Notes under the pieces: model-generated
The model's database searches: none
What the model was told of the DNA's origin: nothing
The model's input: only the letters and a program-made list of their open reading frames with translations
In this document: positions 43,804 through 52,692 of the stretch, in pieces
How the letters are laid out: each line of letters opens with the position of its first letter
Position numbering within the stretch: the stretch's first letter is position 1
From: Verrucomicrobiota bacterium
Lineage (GTDB): Bacteria; Verrucomicrobiota; Verrucomicrobiia; Verrucomicrobiales; DEV007
Direction of reading: 5' to 3'
DNA: 64,000 nt
Assembly (NCBI GenBank): GCA_020630975.1
Contig: JAHDID010000001.1
Location: forward strand, 265,687 to 329,686
Program-made: the position numbers and the translations under genes

Positions 43804-45252
43804 TTAGTCCTCGATCACATCTGGCCAATCGGTGTGGAACATCTCGCCACGTGGCTTGTCGGTGCGCTCATAGGTGTGAGCACCGAAGAAGTCGCGCTGG
43901 GCCTGGAGCAGGTTCGCTGGCAAGCGCTCGGAGCGGTAGCTGTCGAAGTAGCCGAGTGATGCGCTAAAAGCAGGCACTGGAATACCGTTGGCCACGGCTA
44001 GACCGACGACCTTGCGCCAGCTGCTCTGAGTGCGGTTGAGGATGTCCTTGAAGAATGGGTCGAGCATCAGGTTGGTCAGCTCGGCATCGCGCTCGTATGC
44101 CTCGGCGATGCGATTGAGGAAGCGAGCACGGATGATGCAGCCACCGCGCCAGATCTTGGAGATAGAGCCGAGGTCCAGACCCCACTCCTGCTTCTCGCCG
44201 ACGGTCTTGATCAGGTCCATGCCCTGAGCGTAGCTGATGATCTTTGATGCGTAGAGTGCGTCATGCACCATCTGGATGAGCTCCTCGCGATCGACGGAGA
44301 TGTCGATGTCTGGCTGGACGAATTCGCTAGAGGCAGCGACACGCTCCTCTTTCTTCGATGACAGCACGCGTGCTTCGACAGCCGCGTTGATAGTGGAGAT
44401 GACGATGGCGTTCTCCACCGAGTTGAGCACAGTCCAGCGACCGGTGCCTTTCTGGCCAGCACGATCGAGGATGATGTCGATCACACTCTGGTCAGTCTCA
44501 GGATCGATCTGCTCGAAGATCTTGGAACTGATCTGGATCAGGTAGCTCTCCAGCTCGCCTGCATTCCAGTCAGCGAAGACATCGGCCATCTCCTGATTGG
44601 TGAAGCCGGCTGCTTTGAAGATCTGGTAAGCCTCGCAGATCAGCTGCATGTCGCCGTACTCGATACCGTTGTGCACCATCTTCACATAGTGACCTGCGCC
44701 ACCCTCACCGATGTGTGCCACACAGGGCTCGTCGCCGACTTTAGCCGCGATGGACTCAAAAACAGGTTTGATGATATCCCAGCTGGCGCGTGGGCCGCCT
44801 GGCATGATAGCAGGACCTTTGAGAGCGCCCTCTTCACCACCTGACACACCAGAGCCGACGAATAGGATACCTTTCTCACCGAGATCTTTGGCACGGCGAT
44901 CGGAGTGGATGTAGTAAGTGTTTCCGCCATCGATGATCAGGTCGCCTTCGTCTAGCAGCGGCACGAGAGAGTCGATGACAGCATCGACCGCATCGCGATC
45001 GTTGATGTCGAGAGCAGCAGTCGACTTGACCATGATCATCACCTTGCGGGGACGCTCCAGGCTCTGGACGAATTCCTCCAGAGTCTCGCAGCCGACCAGG
45101 TTTTTACCGGGATTTTCCTCGACGAAGTCTGTCATCGTCTGAGTGGTTCGGTTGTAGACAGACACGGTGAAACCGCGGCTCTCCACATTCAGCACAAGGT
45201 TCTGACCCATCACGGCCAGACCGATTAGTCCGAAGTCGCTTTTCTTGCTCAT
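43804..45252 (-). CDS. gnd: 6-phosphogluconate dehydrogenase, decarboxylating
   Basis: This 482-residue enzyme oxidises 6-phosphogluconate to ribulose 5-phosphate and CO2 with NADP in the pentose phosphate pathway. It shows FGLIGLAVMGQNLVLNVESR (Rossmann start), VYNRTTQTMTDF, the GSGVSGGEEGALKGPAIMPG loop (about 132-151), AGHYVKMVHNGIEYGDMQLI with the catalytic Lys, and the C-terminal AQRDFFGAHTYERTDKPRGE. The length is that of the long homodimeric form. It has its own terminator and is divergent from moaE. The codon use is like that of highly expressed genes (inference). Confidence 0.97.
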   Translation of the reverse strand: MSKKSDFGLIGLAVMGQNLVLNVESRGFTVSVYNRTTQTMTDFVEENPGKNLVGCETLEEFVQSLERPRKVMIMVKSTAALDINDRDAVDAVIDSLVPLLDEGDLIIDGGNTYYIHSDRRAKDLGEKGILFVGSGVSGGEEGALKGPAIMPGGPRASWDIIKPVFESIAAKVGDEPCVAHIGEGGAGHYVKMVHNGIEYGDMQLICEAYQIFKAAGFTNQEMADVFADWNAGELESYLIQISSKIFEQIDPETDQSVIDIILDRAGQKGTGRWTVLNSVENAIVISTINAAVEARVLSSKKEERVAASSEFVQPDIDISVDREELIQMVHDALYASKIISYAQGMDLIKTVGEKQEWGLDLGSISKIWRGGCIIRARFLNRIAEAYERDAELTNLMLDPFFKDILNRTQSSWRKVVGLAVANGIPVPAFSASLGYFDSYRSERLPANLLQAQRDFFGAHTYERTDKPRGEMFHTDWPDVIED

Positions 45253-45303
45253 TTTTTCGTAGTTCTTTAGAAGTTGGGGGGATCAACGGCTATACTGGCA
45301 CCC

Positions 45304-45699
45304 ATGGCAAGTGATCATTTTAGCGCCTCTATCGGCCCCAGATCAGTCGCAGAGTGCGAAGCAGACTTTCTGCCCTCGGAGGTCCATGGGGCGGACATCC
45401 GCTTCCATGGAGTGGTGCGCAACTGGGAGGGCGATCGCCCGATCTCGGCGATCCGCTACAGCTGCTACGAGGCCATGGCCCTGCCCCAGCTAGAGAAGAT
45501 CGGCGCCGAGCTAGGCGAGCAATACCCCGACCACCTAGCTAGCGTACACCACTGCCTAGGCGAGGTGGCTGCAGGCGTGGCATCGATCATCATCCGCGTG
45601 CAGACGCAGCACAGTGCCGAAGGATGGGAGATCAGCCAGGAGTACCTGCGCCGGATCAAGACTAGCGTGCCGATCTGGAAGGAGATGGTGTACGTGTAG
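45304..45699 (+). CDS. moaE: molybdopterin synthase catalytic subunit
   Basis: The start at ATG 45304 gives a 131-residue MoaE, the large subunit that uses sulfur from MoaD to make the dithiolene of molybdopterin. Matching segments are GADIRFHGVVRNWEGDRPIS, ISAIRYSCYEAMALPQLEKI, SVHHCLGEVAAGVASIIIRV and the C-terminal RIKTSVPIWKEMVY with the conserved Lys. It is slightly shorter than usual and has changes in the VHHCLGEVAAG segment, which in many relatives reads HRxGxLxxGE. No moaD lies beside it. Other molybdenum genes are mog at 48270 and modABC from 53725. Confidence 0.88.
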   Translation: MASDHFSASIGPRSVAECEADFLPSEVHGADIRFHGVVRNWEGDRPISAIRYSCYEAMALPQLEKIGAELGEQYPDHLASVHHCLGEVAAGVASIIIRVQTQHSAEGWEISQEYLRRIKTSVPIWKEMVYV

Positions 45700-45735
45700 G
45701 CGGAGAGAGCTAGGGTGTAGACGGCGCAGCCTGCC

Positions 45736-45754
45736 GGGCGATTCCAAATCGCCC
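45736..45754. repeat. hairpin between moaE and vapB remnant
   Basis: GGGCGATT CCA AATCGCCC is a perfect 8-bp stem with a three-base loop, 36 bp after the moaE stop. No T-run follows, so termination is uncertain. It may serve as the 3' end of the moaE transcript. Confidence 0.55.
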
Positions 45755-45836
45755 CTCCCAGTCCTAGCTTGTCGTTGGACCGAGATAGTTTGCCACAAGG
45801 AAGTAAGCAGATATCGTGCATCCATAGATGGCAAAG

Positions 45837-46035
45837 ATGACCCGAGTGTTTAAAAGTGGGAATTCGCAGGCGGTGCGAATCCCCAAGACTTTGCAAGTCG
45901 ACTGCGAGGAGATGCTGATCAAGAAACGTGGAGACTCACTAGTCCTCACGCCCAATCGGCGTAATACCACCTGCTCCAGATGACTTCATGGATTTCAACC
46001 GATCGGAGCTTGCGGCTGAGAAAGAGCTGTTTTGA
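45837..46035 (+). pseudogene. vapB-type antitoxin, frameshifted
   Basis: From ATG 45837 the frame reads MTRVFKSGNSQAVRIPKTLQ, then VDCEEMLIKKRGDSLVLTPN, the standard AbrB-type VapB antitoxin with its DNA-binding fold, but ends early at 45983. A second frame continues with PPAPDDFMDFNRSELAAEKE and LF up to a stop at 46035, exactly the normal C-terminus of the family. So one frameshift lies near 45955-45970. No toxin gene follows; the next gene is an unrelated membrane protein. It is the remnant of a lost vapBC pair. The DNA-binding half may still be made. Confidence 0.85.
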
Positions 46036-46094
46036 TGTAGCTACATCCTAAAGAGCTGCACGCCTAGCTTACCGGAAGCATAAACCACACACGT

Positions 46095-46613
46095 ATGAGA
46101 ATACCAACCAAACAACTCTGGGATCGCAGGCTGCTCACAGACGAGCAACTCAAAGGCAGAGGCCAGCTAAAGCGCGGCTTTTACCTCTACTCGATCATCG
46201 TATTTTTCCCGCTGCTCGCTACTGTGATCTTAGCATTCATAAACGTCGCATCTCACGCCCCCAAAGTCATCATAACCACGCTGCTAGCCAGTCTTTACAA
46301 AGGGGGGCCGATGAATCTTCTGCTCCCTCTGTTTCTTCTCTCTCCCTATCTCGTTCTGAGAGGCTCAAACAATGCTCGCACATTGTCTGGAGTAGCGGCT
46401 CTACTACTGGCACTCGGCTTACTTCCTGGATTCTTGGGTGTTTTTAGTCACCGAATCGAGAGCATTATTGCCGGAGTAGCCTGTATGCTCGCCTTTCCTA
46501 TTCTCTGCTACCTGACCAATGTCTTCTTGATCTCGGAGAACGTGAAATCCTTCATCGGCGTCATACGCTCTCGACGCGGACTCTCCGCAGAGAGCTGGAA
46601 ACTGGATGACTAG
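46095..46613 (+). CDS. multi-pass membrane protein of unknown function
   Basis: This 172-residue protein has a short charged N-terminus (MRIPTKQLWDRRLLTDEQLK) and about four hydrophobic segments (YLYSIIVFFPLLATVILAFI about 30-49, MNLLLPLFLLSPYLVL about 73-88, TLSGVAALLLALGLLPGFLG about 95-114, and IIAGVACMLAFPILCYLTNV about 123-142). The C-terminus is basic and hydrophilic. No family recognised. It is probably in the inner membrane. It is convergent with the second sulfatase gene, 12 bp from its stop. Confidence 0.65.
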   Translation: MRIPTKQLWDRRLLTDEQLKGRGQLKRGFYLYSIIVFFPLLATVILAFINVASHAPKVIITTLLASLYKGGPMNLLLPLFLLSPYLVLRGSNNARTLSGVAALLLALGLLPGFLGVFSHRIESIIAGVACMLAFPILCYLTNVFLISENVKSFIGVIRSRRGLSAESWKLDD

Positions 46614-46625
46614 CCCGACAGGCCA

Positions 46626-48182
46626 TTACTTCTTACTCTTCTTAACCTGCCACTCAAACTCCACCCCATCCCTCTTCAGGAATAGATCACGGGGATTTTT
46701 GAGAGGCTCGGCAAATGCTGCCGGCAAATGCTCTGCCATTGCCGCCTTGGCATCGGCGTGATCAGTGGACTCTGCGAGATTGGTCAATTCATCTGGGTCG
46801 GCCTGCACATCGTATAGCTCCTCTTCGCCGTGATCGTAGCGGATGTAGCGGTACTGGCTATTGATCGCTGCCACGCTCTGGCCATTGATCTGTAGCACGG
46901 TGCGATCACTAGCAGTGGCTGGCTGCTGCAGGACGGATACTAAAGAGTGTCCCTCCACCTCAGTATTCTCTGGCAGATCACAGAGCTCAGTCAGCGTGGG
47001 GTAGATATCCAGCAGGCTCACGGTGGTATCGACTTTCTCACCCTCTGCGATACCCGGACCCGCCCAGAGAAAGGGGATATTCGAAGTGCGCTCCCAGAGG
47101 GTGTGCTTGGCCCAGTGGCCTTTCTCACCTAGGTGATAGCCATTGTCACTCCAGAGTACGATGATGGTATTTTCGGCATACGGGCTGGCCTCCAGAGCAT
47201 CGAGTACCCGGCCGATCATGGCATCGGCATAGGAGAGTGCTGCCAAGTAGCCTTGTAGTGCCTTTTTGCCAGCTTTTAGCTCGCGCAGTGGTAGATCGAT
47301 TTTTTCACGCCGCTTCTGCTGACGCTTACGCATGATCGGTGGCAGATCGTCGAGATCGCCTTTGGCCATGCGTGGCACGGGCAGCGCCTTCAGCGGGTAG
47401 AGGTCGAAGTATTTCTGCGGGACAAAGTTGGGCTTGTGCGGAGCATACAGCCCATAGCCTAGGAAAAATGGCTGCCCTTTAGGGGCTTTGGCCTGGCGCA
47501 GGAAATCTGCCGCCCACTCGGTGCAGATGGTGTCGGCCATTTTCTCCTCGTCGTCATTGGCCAGGGCACCCCACTCCATATGCGAGTTCACTCGCTCGCG
47601 GTTGAGATTGGGGTTCTTCTTTAGCTCCTGCTCATGCAGGTATTTGGCGATCGGGCTGCTCGGCACCTCGGCGGGTAGCGGAGCATTGGGGCCATGCCAG
47701 GAGTTGAGCCGCCAGCCGCTTTCCTTGTGCGCAGGATCCCAGATGAAGTAGTCGTGCCAGCCGCGCATATCGATAAAGCCAGGCATGTGGTGATACAGCT
47801 TGCCACCACCGGTGACATGGTAGCCATGCTCACGAAACCACAGCGCGATGTCTCTCGTGTCCGGCAGATTGGTAGCGGCATGGTGCGGCTCGTCGGTGTA
47901 GCAGCCACTGGTAGAGGGCAGTAGCCCCGTCATGATCGAGGTGCGAGAGGGTGCACAGTAGACAGCATTGCAGTGCGCATTGGCAAAGGTCACACCACGG
48001 GCAGCCAGTCGATCGAGATTCGGCGTCTGGGCAGGGTGATGATCGCCATGCGCACCGATGTAGTCATTCCAATCATCGACTGCGATGAATAGGACATTCG
48101 GCCGGTCGGCAGCGCTAGCATCAGAAAGAGGGAACCCGCACACCAGAGCGAGCAAGGTCGAGAAAAACAAGGGTCGAGACAT
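46626..48182 (-). CDS. secreted sulfatase, iduronate-2-sulfatase-like
   Basis: I start this 518-residue protein at ATG 48182, giving a signal peptide (LFFSTLLALVCGFPLSDASA) followed by ADRPNVLFIAVDDWNDYIGA. Metal-binding Asp36/Asp37, the CAPSRTSIMTG signature with Cys76 to be changed to formylglycine, GGGKLYHH and the late LWSDNGYHLGEKGHWAKHTL segment are all present. The VDDW opening and the GYHLGEKGHWAKH block resemble iduronate-2-sulfatases, so a sulfated polysaccharide is the likely target. It precedes no other carbohydrate gene. The other sulfatase, at 31374, belongs to a different subfamily. Confidence 0.94.
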   Translation of the reverse strand: MSRPLFFSTLLALVCGFPLSDASAADRPNVLFIAVDDWNDYIGAHGDHHPAQTPNLDRLAARGVTFANAHCNAVYCAPSRTSIMTGLLPSTSGCYTDEPHHAATNLPDTRDIALWFREHGYHVTGGGKLYHHMPGFIDMRGWHDYFIWDPAHKESGWRLNSWHGPNAPLPAEVPSSPIAKYLHEQELKKNPNLNRERVNSHMEWGALANDDEEKMADTICTEWAADFLRQAKAPKGQPFFLGYGLYAPHKPNFVPQKYFDLYPLKALPVPRMAKGDLDDLPPIMRKRQQKRREKIDLPLRELKAGKKALQGYLAALSYADAMIGRVLDALEASPYAENTIIVLWSDNGYHLGEKGHWAKHTLWERTSNIPFLWAGPGIAEGEKVDTTVSLLDIYPTLTELCDLPENTEVEGHSLVSVLQQPATASDRTVLQINGQSVAAINSQYRYIRYDHGEEELYDVQADPDELTNLAESTDHADAKAAMAEHLPAAFAEPLKNPRDLFLKRDGVEFEWQVKKSKK

Positions 48183-48269
48183 GTCTGGAGTAAAATTTAG
48201 AGAAGATCTACCCGGCTGAGACACCTCTACACCCAGAAAATGCTGGCCTATTTGAGGCTGCCCTTCTCG

Positions 48270-48749
48270 CTAGCAAGAAGTCGGCACACCTTGGCAAAGC
48301 TTCACTGTGTGGGGGAGCGCTCCTTCGACAAACTCGAGACACTCGACAGCTCCCGTCGGCTTGCCGGGCAGAGCCAGCACGAGACTCTGGTCGACGTGAG
48401 CACCTAGGCAGCGCGAGATCATCGCATTGGGCGTGATCGCCAGTGAGCGCATGCGCATGGTCTCGCCAAACCCAGGTATCTCGATACGCATGATGCCTCG
48501 GATCGCCTCTGGAGTGACATCGCGCGGAGCGATACCGGTGCCACCTGTGGTCAGCACCAAGCCACAGCCCTGAGCTGAAAAGGCCCGAATCGCTTTCTGA
48601 ATCGGCTCGATATCATCGGGCACGATCGTTTCAGCTTCTACGATCCAGCCACGCTGCTCACAGGCTGCGCGCACTGCAGGGCCACCATCGTCCTCATACT
48701 CACCGGCATGCGCACGATCCGATACGGTGATAATTCCCACCCGAATCAT
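48270..48749 (-). CDS. mog: molybdopterin adenylyltransferase
   Basis: This 159-residue protein of the MogA/MoaB family adenylates molybdopterin with ATP to prepare metal insertion. It begins with IRVGIITVSDRAHAGEYEDD and has the motifs VLTTGGTGIAPRDVTPEAIR (about 80-99), MRSLAITPNAMISRCLGAHV and LPGKPTGAVECLEFV. The family identification is secure; mog versus moaB is chosen on the length and the AGEYEDDGGP start and is less certain. It is followed by a 87-bp gap to the sulfatase and preceded by a LysM lipoprotein on the same strand. Confidence 0.92.
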   Translation of the reverse strand: MIRVGIITVSDRAHAGEYEDDGGPAVRAACEQRGWIVEAETIVPDDIEPIQKAIRAFSAQGCGLVLTTGGTGIAPRDVTPEAIRGIMRIEIPGFGETMRMRSLAITPNAMISRCLGAHVDQSLVLALPGKPTGAVECLEFVEGALPHTVKLCQGVPTSC

Positions 48750-48770
48750 AAGAGTGAACTCTCCCTACTA

Positions 48771-49535
48771 CTAGAAAGAACCTAGGTCTGGAGACGTGTA
48801 GGTAGACCCAGTAGATCCCCCTGATGGGATCGTGATCGAAGTCGAGCCACTAGGCATCGATGGATTCGTAGAAATGGATGGACCATTGTACTGGATATCC
48901 CTAGGTGCAAACGACGGCGCTCCGCCAGAGCCACCAGAGCTGATCGTAGGCGGTCTGTAGCTAGAGGTACTTGGCGACGGGCTCAAAGTTGGCGGCTTAT
49001 AGGTCGATACAGGTGGGCTCGGTGCCGTCACTGTCTGAGTCGGCTTGGGTGGCGCTGGTGGGCCGGAGGCCACCTGGATCGGTGACTTCTGCTTGGTAGG
49101 CACCTTGTAGCTCTTGCCCGCATAGATCTTGTCGCTAGACAGTCCATTAGCCGACTTGATACGCGACACAGTCGTACCATACATGGTCGCCATCTTGCTC
49201 AGCGTCTCGCCGCGCTGCACTTTGTGACTGACTAGGGCCTCGCCATCGCGCAGGACGAATGGCTTAAACTTAGGCGCAGCAGGCGCCTTTTTGGTCGGCT
49301 CGGCTGGTGGAGTCTTTTGGAAATTTGGGTACGTCGCAAAGATATCCTCATTGGACGGTGAAGTAGACGCAGGCTGCGACTGAGGTGCGCTCTCTGGATA
49401 AGCAGCCGAACCCGCAGGCGGAAGCGCCGCCGAAGCCGGATTATTCTGGCTCTTGCAGCCGACGAATGTCAGTGCGAGGCCTAAGACAGGACATAGTGCG
49501 AGGGCCCACTCTCTGGGCGCGGTGTTTATGCTCAT
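48771..49535 (-). CDS. LysM lipoprotein
   Basis: With a start at ATG 49535 the product is a 254-residue lipoprotein: signal LALCPVLGLALTFVGC with lipid-accepting Cys near residue 27. A Pro/Ala-rich linker follows, then one LysM domain (about 105-150; SHKVQRGETLSKMATMYGTT, NGLSSDKIYAGKSYKVP), which binds peptidoglycan. The C-terminal third is a Ser/Pro/Gly-rich low-complexity tail (for example PPVSTYKPPTLSPSPSTSSY). It likely links membrane and wall, as the LysM protein beside murD/ftsW may do. The next gene upstream is the PH-domain protein. Confidence 0.88.
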   Translation of the reverse strand: MSINTAPREWALALCPVLGLALTFVGCKSQNNPASAALPPAGSAAYPESAPQSQPASTSPSNEDIFATYPNFQKTPPAEPTKKAPAAPKFKPFVLRDGEALVSHKVQRGETLSKMATMYGTTVSRIKSANGLSSDKIYAGKSYKVPTKQKSPIQVASGPPAPPKPTQTVTAPSPPVSTYKPPTLSPSPSTSSYRPPTISSGGSGGAPSFAPRDIQYNGPSISTNPSMPSGSTSITIPSGGSTGSTYTSPDLGSF

Positions 49536-49623
49536 AGCTAACAACAAGTAACCTAACACTAATATGAACGGGTGAAAGCCCATTCTGTCTTAGGTCAGAT
49601 GTCGCTGATATGAGAAAAAAAAT

Positions 49624-50064
49624 TCAGGCCAGATCGACACTGCGCTCCTGAATCGCCGCTACCACTCGCTCGATGAATTCTTTCTTTCTCGTAGGCGACA
49701 AGATACGCGTCGAGCCATCCTTCAGATCGACTCGCACCCGATCCAGCGATAGCGCGGGCCCAGGCATCCATGTCTGGCACTCGGCGATCGAGTCGATATT
49801 CGTGAAACGGATCGGATCCGTCATCAAGCCCGAGCGAATCGTCAGGCGCTCGCTATCCAGTGTGTAGTGGCAGGGCCACGATAGGGCGATGATGATGACG
49901 CCCATGATCAATCCCCAAAAGATAACCATCACCCCGATCCCAGGGTGCCCACGAAAGATCGCCCACACTCCTAGAGGGATATGGATAAATGGCACCACTG
50001 TCATCAGCACGGCGATCCACCAGTCGACCTTGGAGCGGTAAGTGTCAGCTTGTTCGGTATCCAT
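49624..50064 (-). CDS. bacterial PH-domain membrane protein
   Basis: This 146-residue protein begins with the sequence TYRSKVDWWIAVLM, two transmembrane helices (about 15-33 and 42-62; IGVMVIFWGLIMGVIIIALS) and then a PH-like domain: CHYTLDSERLTIRSGLMTDP, FTNIDSIAECQTWMPGPALS, DRVRVDLKDGSTRILSPTRK. This is the bPH_4-type layout (YyaB-like), in which a small PH fold follows a membrane hairpin. The role is unknown, though often linked with stress or envelope. It shares the strand with the queD-like gene upstream, 46 bp away. Confidence 0.8.
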   Translation of the reverse strand: MDTEQADTYRSKVDWWIAVLMTVVPFIHIPLGVWAIFRGHPGIGVMVIFWGLIMGVIIIALSWPCHYTLDSERLTIRSGLMTDPIRFTNIDSIAECQTWMPGPALSLDRVRVDLKDGSTRILSPTRKKEFIERVVAAIQERSVDLA

Positions 50065-50110
50065 CTTGTTTCGGTTGTCTCGTCTCTAGTTTTCCCACAG
50101 GGCCATCAGA

Positions 50111-50569
50111 TCACTCCGCATACTCAGCCCACGAGCTACTGGTCTCCCAGACTCGCACACTCACCACACGGACCTCGCCTGGGCGAAAGGGATAGCGCTC
50201 CTCTGCGCCACTGTCCAGACCTGCCATCCGATCTCTCAGCGTAGCAAAGATCTCGCGCGCCAGCACCTCGGTAGTCGGATCCTCGCTCTCAAAGCCGATG
50301 ACTCGGTCGCCATACCGTGCCTTAAATTCATCGTAAGCAGGGTCCTCGGTGTTCATGCACATCGCATGATCGTAGCTATCCAGATAGTCGGCGATACTCT
50401 GCTTCACGAGTTTGAAATCACACACCATCTCGCGCTCGTCGAGAGTCTCTGCCTCCAGCACACACTCCACCCTGCGGCTGTGGCCATGCGGGTATTGGCA
50501 CTTGTCGGGGTGCTTACTCAGCATGTGGCCGCTCTCGATCTCGAAGCTCCTACAGATTCGGTATGGCAT
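50111..50569 (-). CDS. queD: 6-carboxytetrahydropterin synthase-like protein
   Basis: This 152-residue protein belongs to the 6-pyruvoyltetrahydropterin/6-carboxytetrahydropterin synthase family. It shows a zinc His at residue 15 (SFEIESGHML), the catalytic Cys24 followed by the zinc pair in CQYPHGH (His28, His30), and the acidic MVCDFKLVKQSIADYLDSYD that places the other catalytic residues, as well as the C-terminal VRVWET with Glu. In queuosine synthesis QueD turns dihydroneopterin triphosphate into carboxytetrahydropterin. No other que gene is near, so the symbol is by family only. It is divergent from the 50688 gene. Confidence 0.85.
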   Translation of the reverse strand: MPYRICRSFEIESGHMLSKHPDKCQYPHGHSRRVECVLEAETLDEREMVCDFKLVKQSIADYLDSYDHAMCMNTEDPAYDEFKARYGDRVIGFESEDPTTEVLAREIFATLRDRMAGLDSGAEERYPFRPGEVRVVSVRVWETSSSWAEYAE

Positions 50570-50687
50570 GCCGCTTCATTCGCATCTGCCCCACGAAACG
50601 CAAGCCACTAGAGACAAGCGGTTGAAATTTTATAAAAATAATATAAATTATCAGAAATCCCGAAATATAATTTTAAATTTACTAGCT

Positions 50688-51392
50688 ATGTTCAACTTGA
50701 TTCCCGAAAACCAGATGCTGGCTCTAGGCTGGGCTGGCCTCCTGATGTTGGCCATCGTCTTCGTCCTGGGCGCCATGCATGCGGTGCAGACTAGGTCTTA
50801 CTTTTGGATCAGCATCAGCTCCTCGGTAGCCATGGCAGGCCTCGCACTGCTCGTCTTTGCAGGCATCATCCTCTATGCCGACCTGCCCGATCGCTATGTG
50901 GCAGAAGACCGCAGCGGCAGCACCTTTCTGACAGAGGATGGACTGGCGGCGCTATCCTCGCCCAGCCACGACTGGGATATGGTCGACCTGCCAGTGCCCG
51001 ATGCCTCGCTGACGCTGGGCAATGTCGCTGCCCAGGAGTATCTAGCGGTGATCGCTCAGCCTAAGTCTGATTTCGCCGATGGATTCACCGTGAGAAACTA
51101 CGCAGCAGCCGTCGAGCAAAAGCTAGCCGGAGCCCTCGATGACTCGAAAGCCACACCGCTGGCACAGACACAGATCAATGGCCTGAGCGCGATCCGCAGC
51201 GAGCTGAGCGGCAAATTCGACAGTGCTGAGGCAGAGTACCTGAATACTTACATCGAGGGTCGCGACCACTTCTATCAGATCCGCAGCTGGACGACCAGTA
51301 GCAAGCGAGGTGTCGCCTTTCCCAAACTGAAGAAAGCGACTGCTACCTTTTACGAGCTAGCTGGTGAGGCTCCTGCCAAGTCCGCCAAATAA
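50688..51392 (+). CDS. membrane-anchored hypothetical protein
   Basis: The start ATG 50688 (MFNLIPENQMLALGWAGL) is chosen because the frame upstream is antisense to the queD-like gene. The 234-residue product has two N-terminal transmembrane segments (about 12-30 and 37-60; SSSVAMAGLALLVFAGIILY) and a soluble C-terminal domain with SHDWDMVDLPVPDASLTLGN, EYLAVIAQPKSDFADGFTVR and RDHFYQIRSWTTSSKRG. This domain resembles the general shape of stress-type small periplasmic domains, but no family is recognised. It probably lies in the inner membrane, with the domain in the periplasm. Confidence 0.7.
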   Translation: MFNLIPENQMLALGWAGLLMLAIVFVLGAMHAVQTRSYFWISISSSVAMAGLALLVFAGIILYADLPDRYVAEDRSGSTFLTEDGLAALSSPSHDWDMVDLPVPDASLTLGNVAAQEYLAVIAQPKSDFADGFTVRNYAAAVEQKLAGALDDSKATPLAQTQINGLSAIRSELSGKFDSAEAEYLNTYIEGRDHFYQIRSWTTSSKRGVAFPKLKKATATFYELAGEAPAKSAK

Positions 51393-51455
51393 TCTGCCGC
51401 ACTGCTTCAGGCTATTGGCGAGAAGTGCGATCTCACCTATGCTCCTCGGAGTATC

Positions 51456-52676
51456 ATGAAAGGTCGCCATCTCATCGCACTATCCATCAGCGCCGCCACG
51501 CTACTGGCAGGCTCTCTAGTCAGCCACGCTCAAAATAACAAAAAGAAAAAGCCTGTACCCAAAGCCCTGACTTGGCGAGTCCAGCAGCTACACCAGGACA
51601 ACAACGAAGGCATCGCCGTAGGTGATATCGATGGCGACGGCAAGCTCGACATCACCTCGGGCGAATACTGGTATCAAAACCCCGAGTGGAAACAGCGCAA
51701 AGTCCGTACCATCCTGCCATTCGGCGCGGACTACATGCAGAACAACTCCGAGCATCTCTACGATATGGATGCCGATGGCGATCTGGATATCGTAGCAGGA
51801 GCCTTCACCACGCCCATCGTGAACTGGTACGAAAACCCGGGCAAAGACTACGATGCGGTCGATAGCTGGGCGGTCCATCAGCTCGCCGATACTGGCACCA
51901 AAAACAATGAAGCCACCTTTCTCATCGATATCGATGGCGATGGCACACCCGAGTGGCTGGAGAACCAGTGGAACCAAAAGAACCCGACCCTGATCTGGCG
52001 TCTCCAGAAAGGCGACAATGACCAGATGATCATGAAGAGCCATCTGGTAGCAGAAGGTCTGAATGGACACGGCCTGGGAGTCGGCGATATCGATGGCGAT
52101 GGCCGGCTCGACTTCGCCTTTATGAAAGGCTGGCTCCAGCAGCCTGCAGATGGCCCCTACTCCGGCCCGTGGAAATACTACGACGACTTTACCCTCCCCC
52201 ACGCCAGTTGCCCGATCCTGATCCTAGATGTCGACGGCGATGGCGACCATGACCTGATCTGGGGCGATGGCCACAACTACGGTCTCTACTGGGAGGAGCA
52301 GACCACCACCAATGACGACGGCTCGCGCAACTGGAAGCAACACCTGATCGACAAGAAATTCTCCCAAGCCCACACCATGACCTGGGAGGATATAGACAAC
52401 GACGGCGCTCCAGAACTGATCACCGGCAAGCGCTACTACGGCCACTCCGGTCGCGACATGGGTGCCGAAGACCCCAATACCATTCACTACTACGATCTGG
52501 TGCCAGACACCCTCACCTGGAAAAAGTCTGAGATCGCCACCGCTCCCGCCGGCACCGGACCAGGCACTGGCCTGCAGATCCGCGTAGCCGATCTCGATGA
52601 AAACGGCTGGAAAGACATCATCGTCCCCGGAAAGAGCGGCACCCACATCATTTGGAACGACGGCTGGAACCGCTAA
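51456..52676 (+). CDS. secreted FG-GAP/VCBS repeat protein
   Basis: This 406-residue protein has a signal peptide (LIALSISAATLLAGSLVSHA) and a propeller of FG-GAP type with Asp-rich calcium-binding loops repeated through the protein: VGDIDGDGKLDITSGEYWYQ, YDMDADGDLDIVAGAFTTPI, IDIDGDGTPEWLENQW, VGDIDGDGRLDFAFMKGW, LDVDGDGDHDLIWGDGH, EDIDNDGAPELITGKRYYG and VADLDENGWKDIIVPGKSG. It is a beta-propeller of seven blades, with each loop probably holding Ca2+. Such proteins bind surfaces or glycans in the periplasm or outside. The codons are GC-rich. It is followed by a long inverted repeat. Confidence 0.9.
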   Translation: MKGRHLIALSISAATLLAGSLVSHAQNNKKKKPVPKALTWRVQQLHQDNNEGIAVGDIDGDGKLDITSGEYWYQNPEWKQRKVRTILPFGADYMQNNSEHLYDMDADGDLDIVAGAFTTPIVNWYENPGKDYDAVDSWAVHQLADTGTKNNEATFLIDIDGDGTPEWLENQWNQKNPTLIWRLQKGDNDQMIMKSHLVAEGLNGHGLGVGDIDGDGRLDFAFMKGWLQQPADGPYSGPWKYYDDFTLPHASCPILILDVDGDGDHDLIWGDGHNYGLYWEEQTTTNDDGSRNWKQHLIDKKFSQAHTMTWEDIDNDGAPELITGKRYYGHSGRDMGAEDPNTIHYYDLVPDTLTWKKSEIATAPAGTGPGTGLQIRVADLDENGWKDIIVPGKSGTHIIWNDGWNR

Positions 52677-52692
52677 TGCCGTAAGGCACTAA

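Noticed and set aside
51588-52202. 204-codon minus-strand frame rich in VAIDIDI-like repeats
   Set aside because: Antisense of the FG-GAP Asp/Gly loops; no independent evidence.
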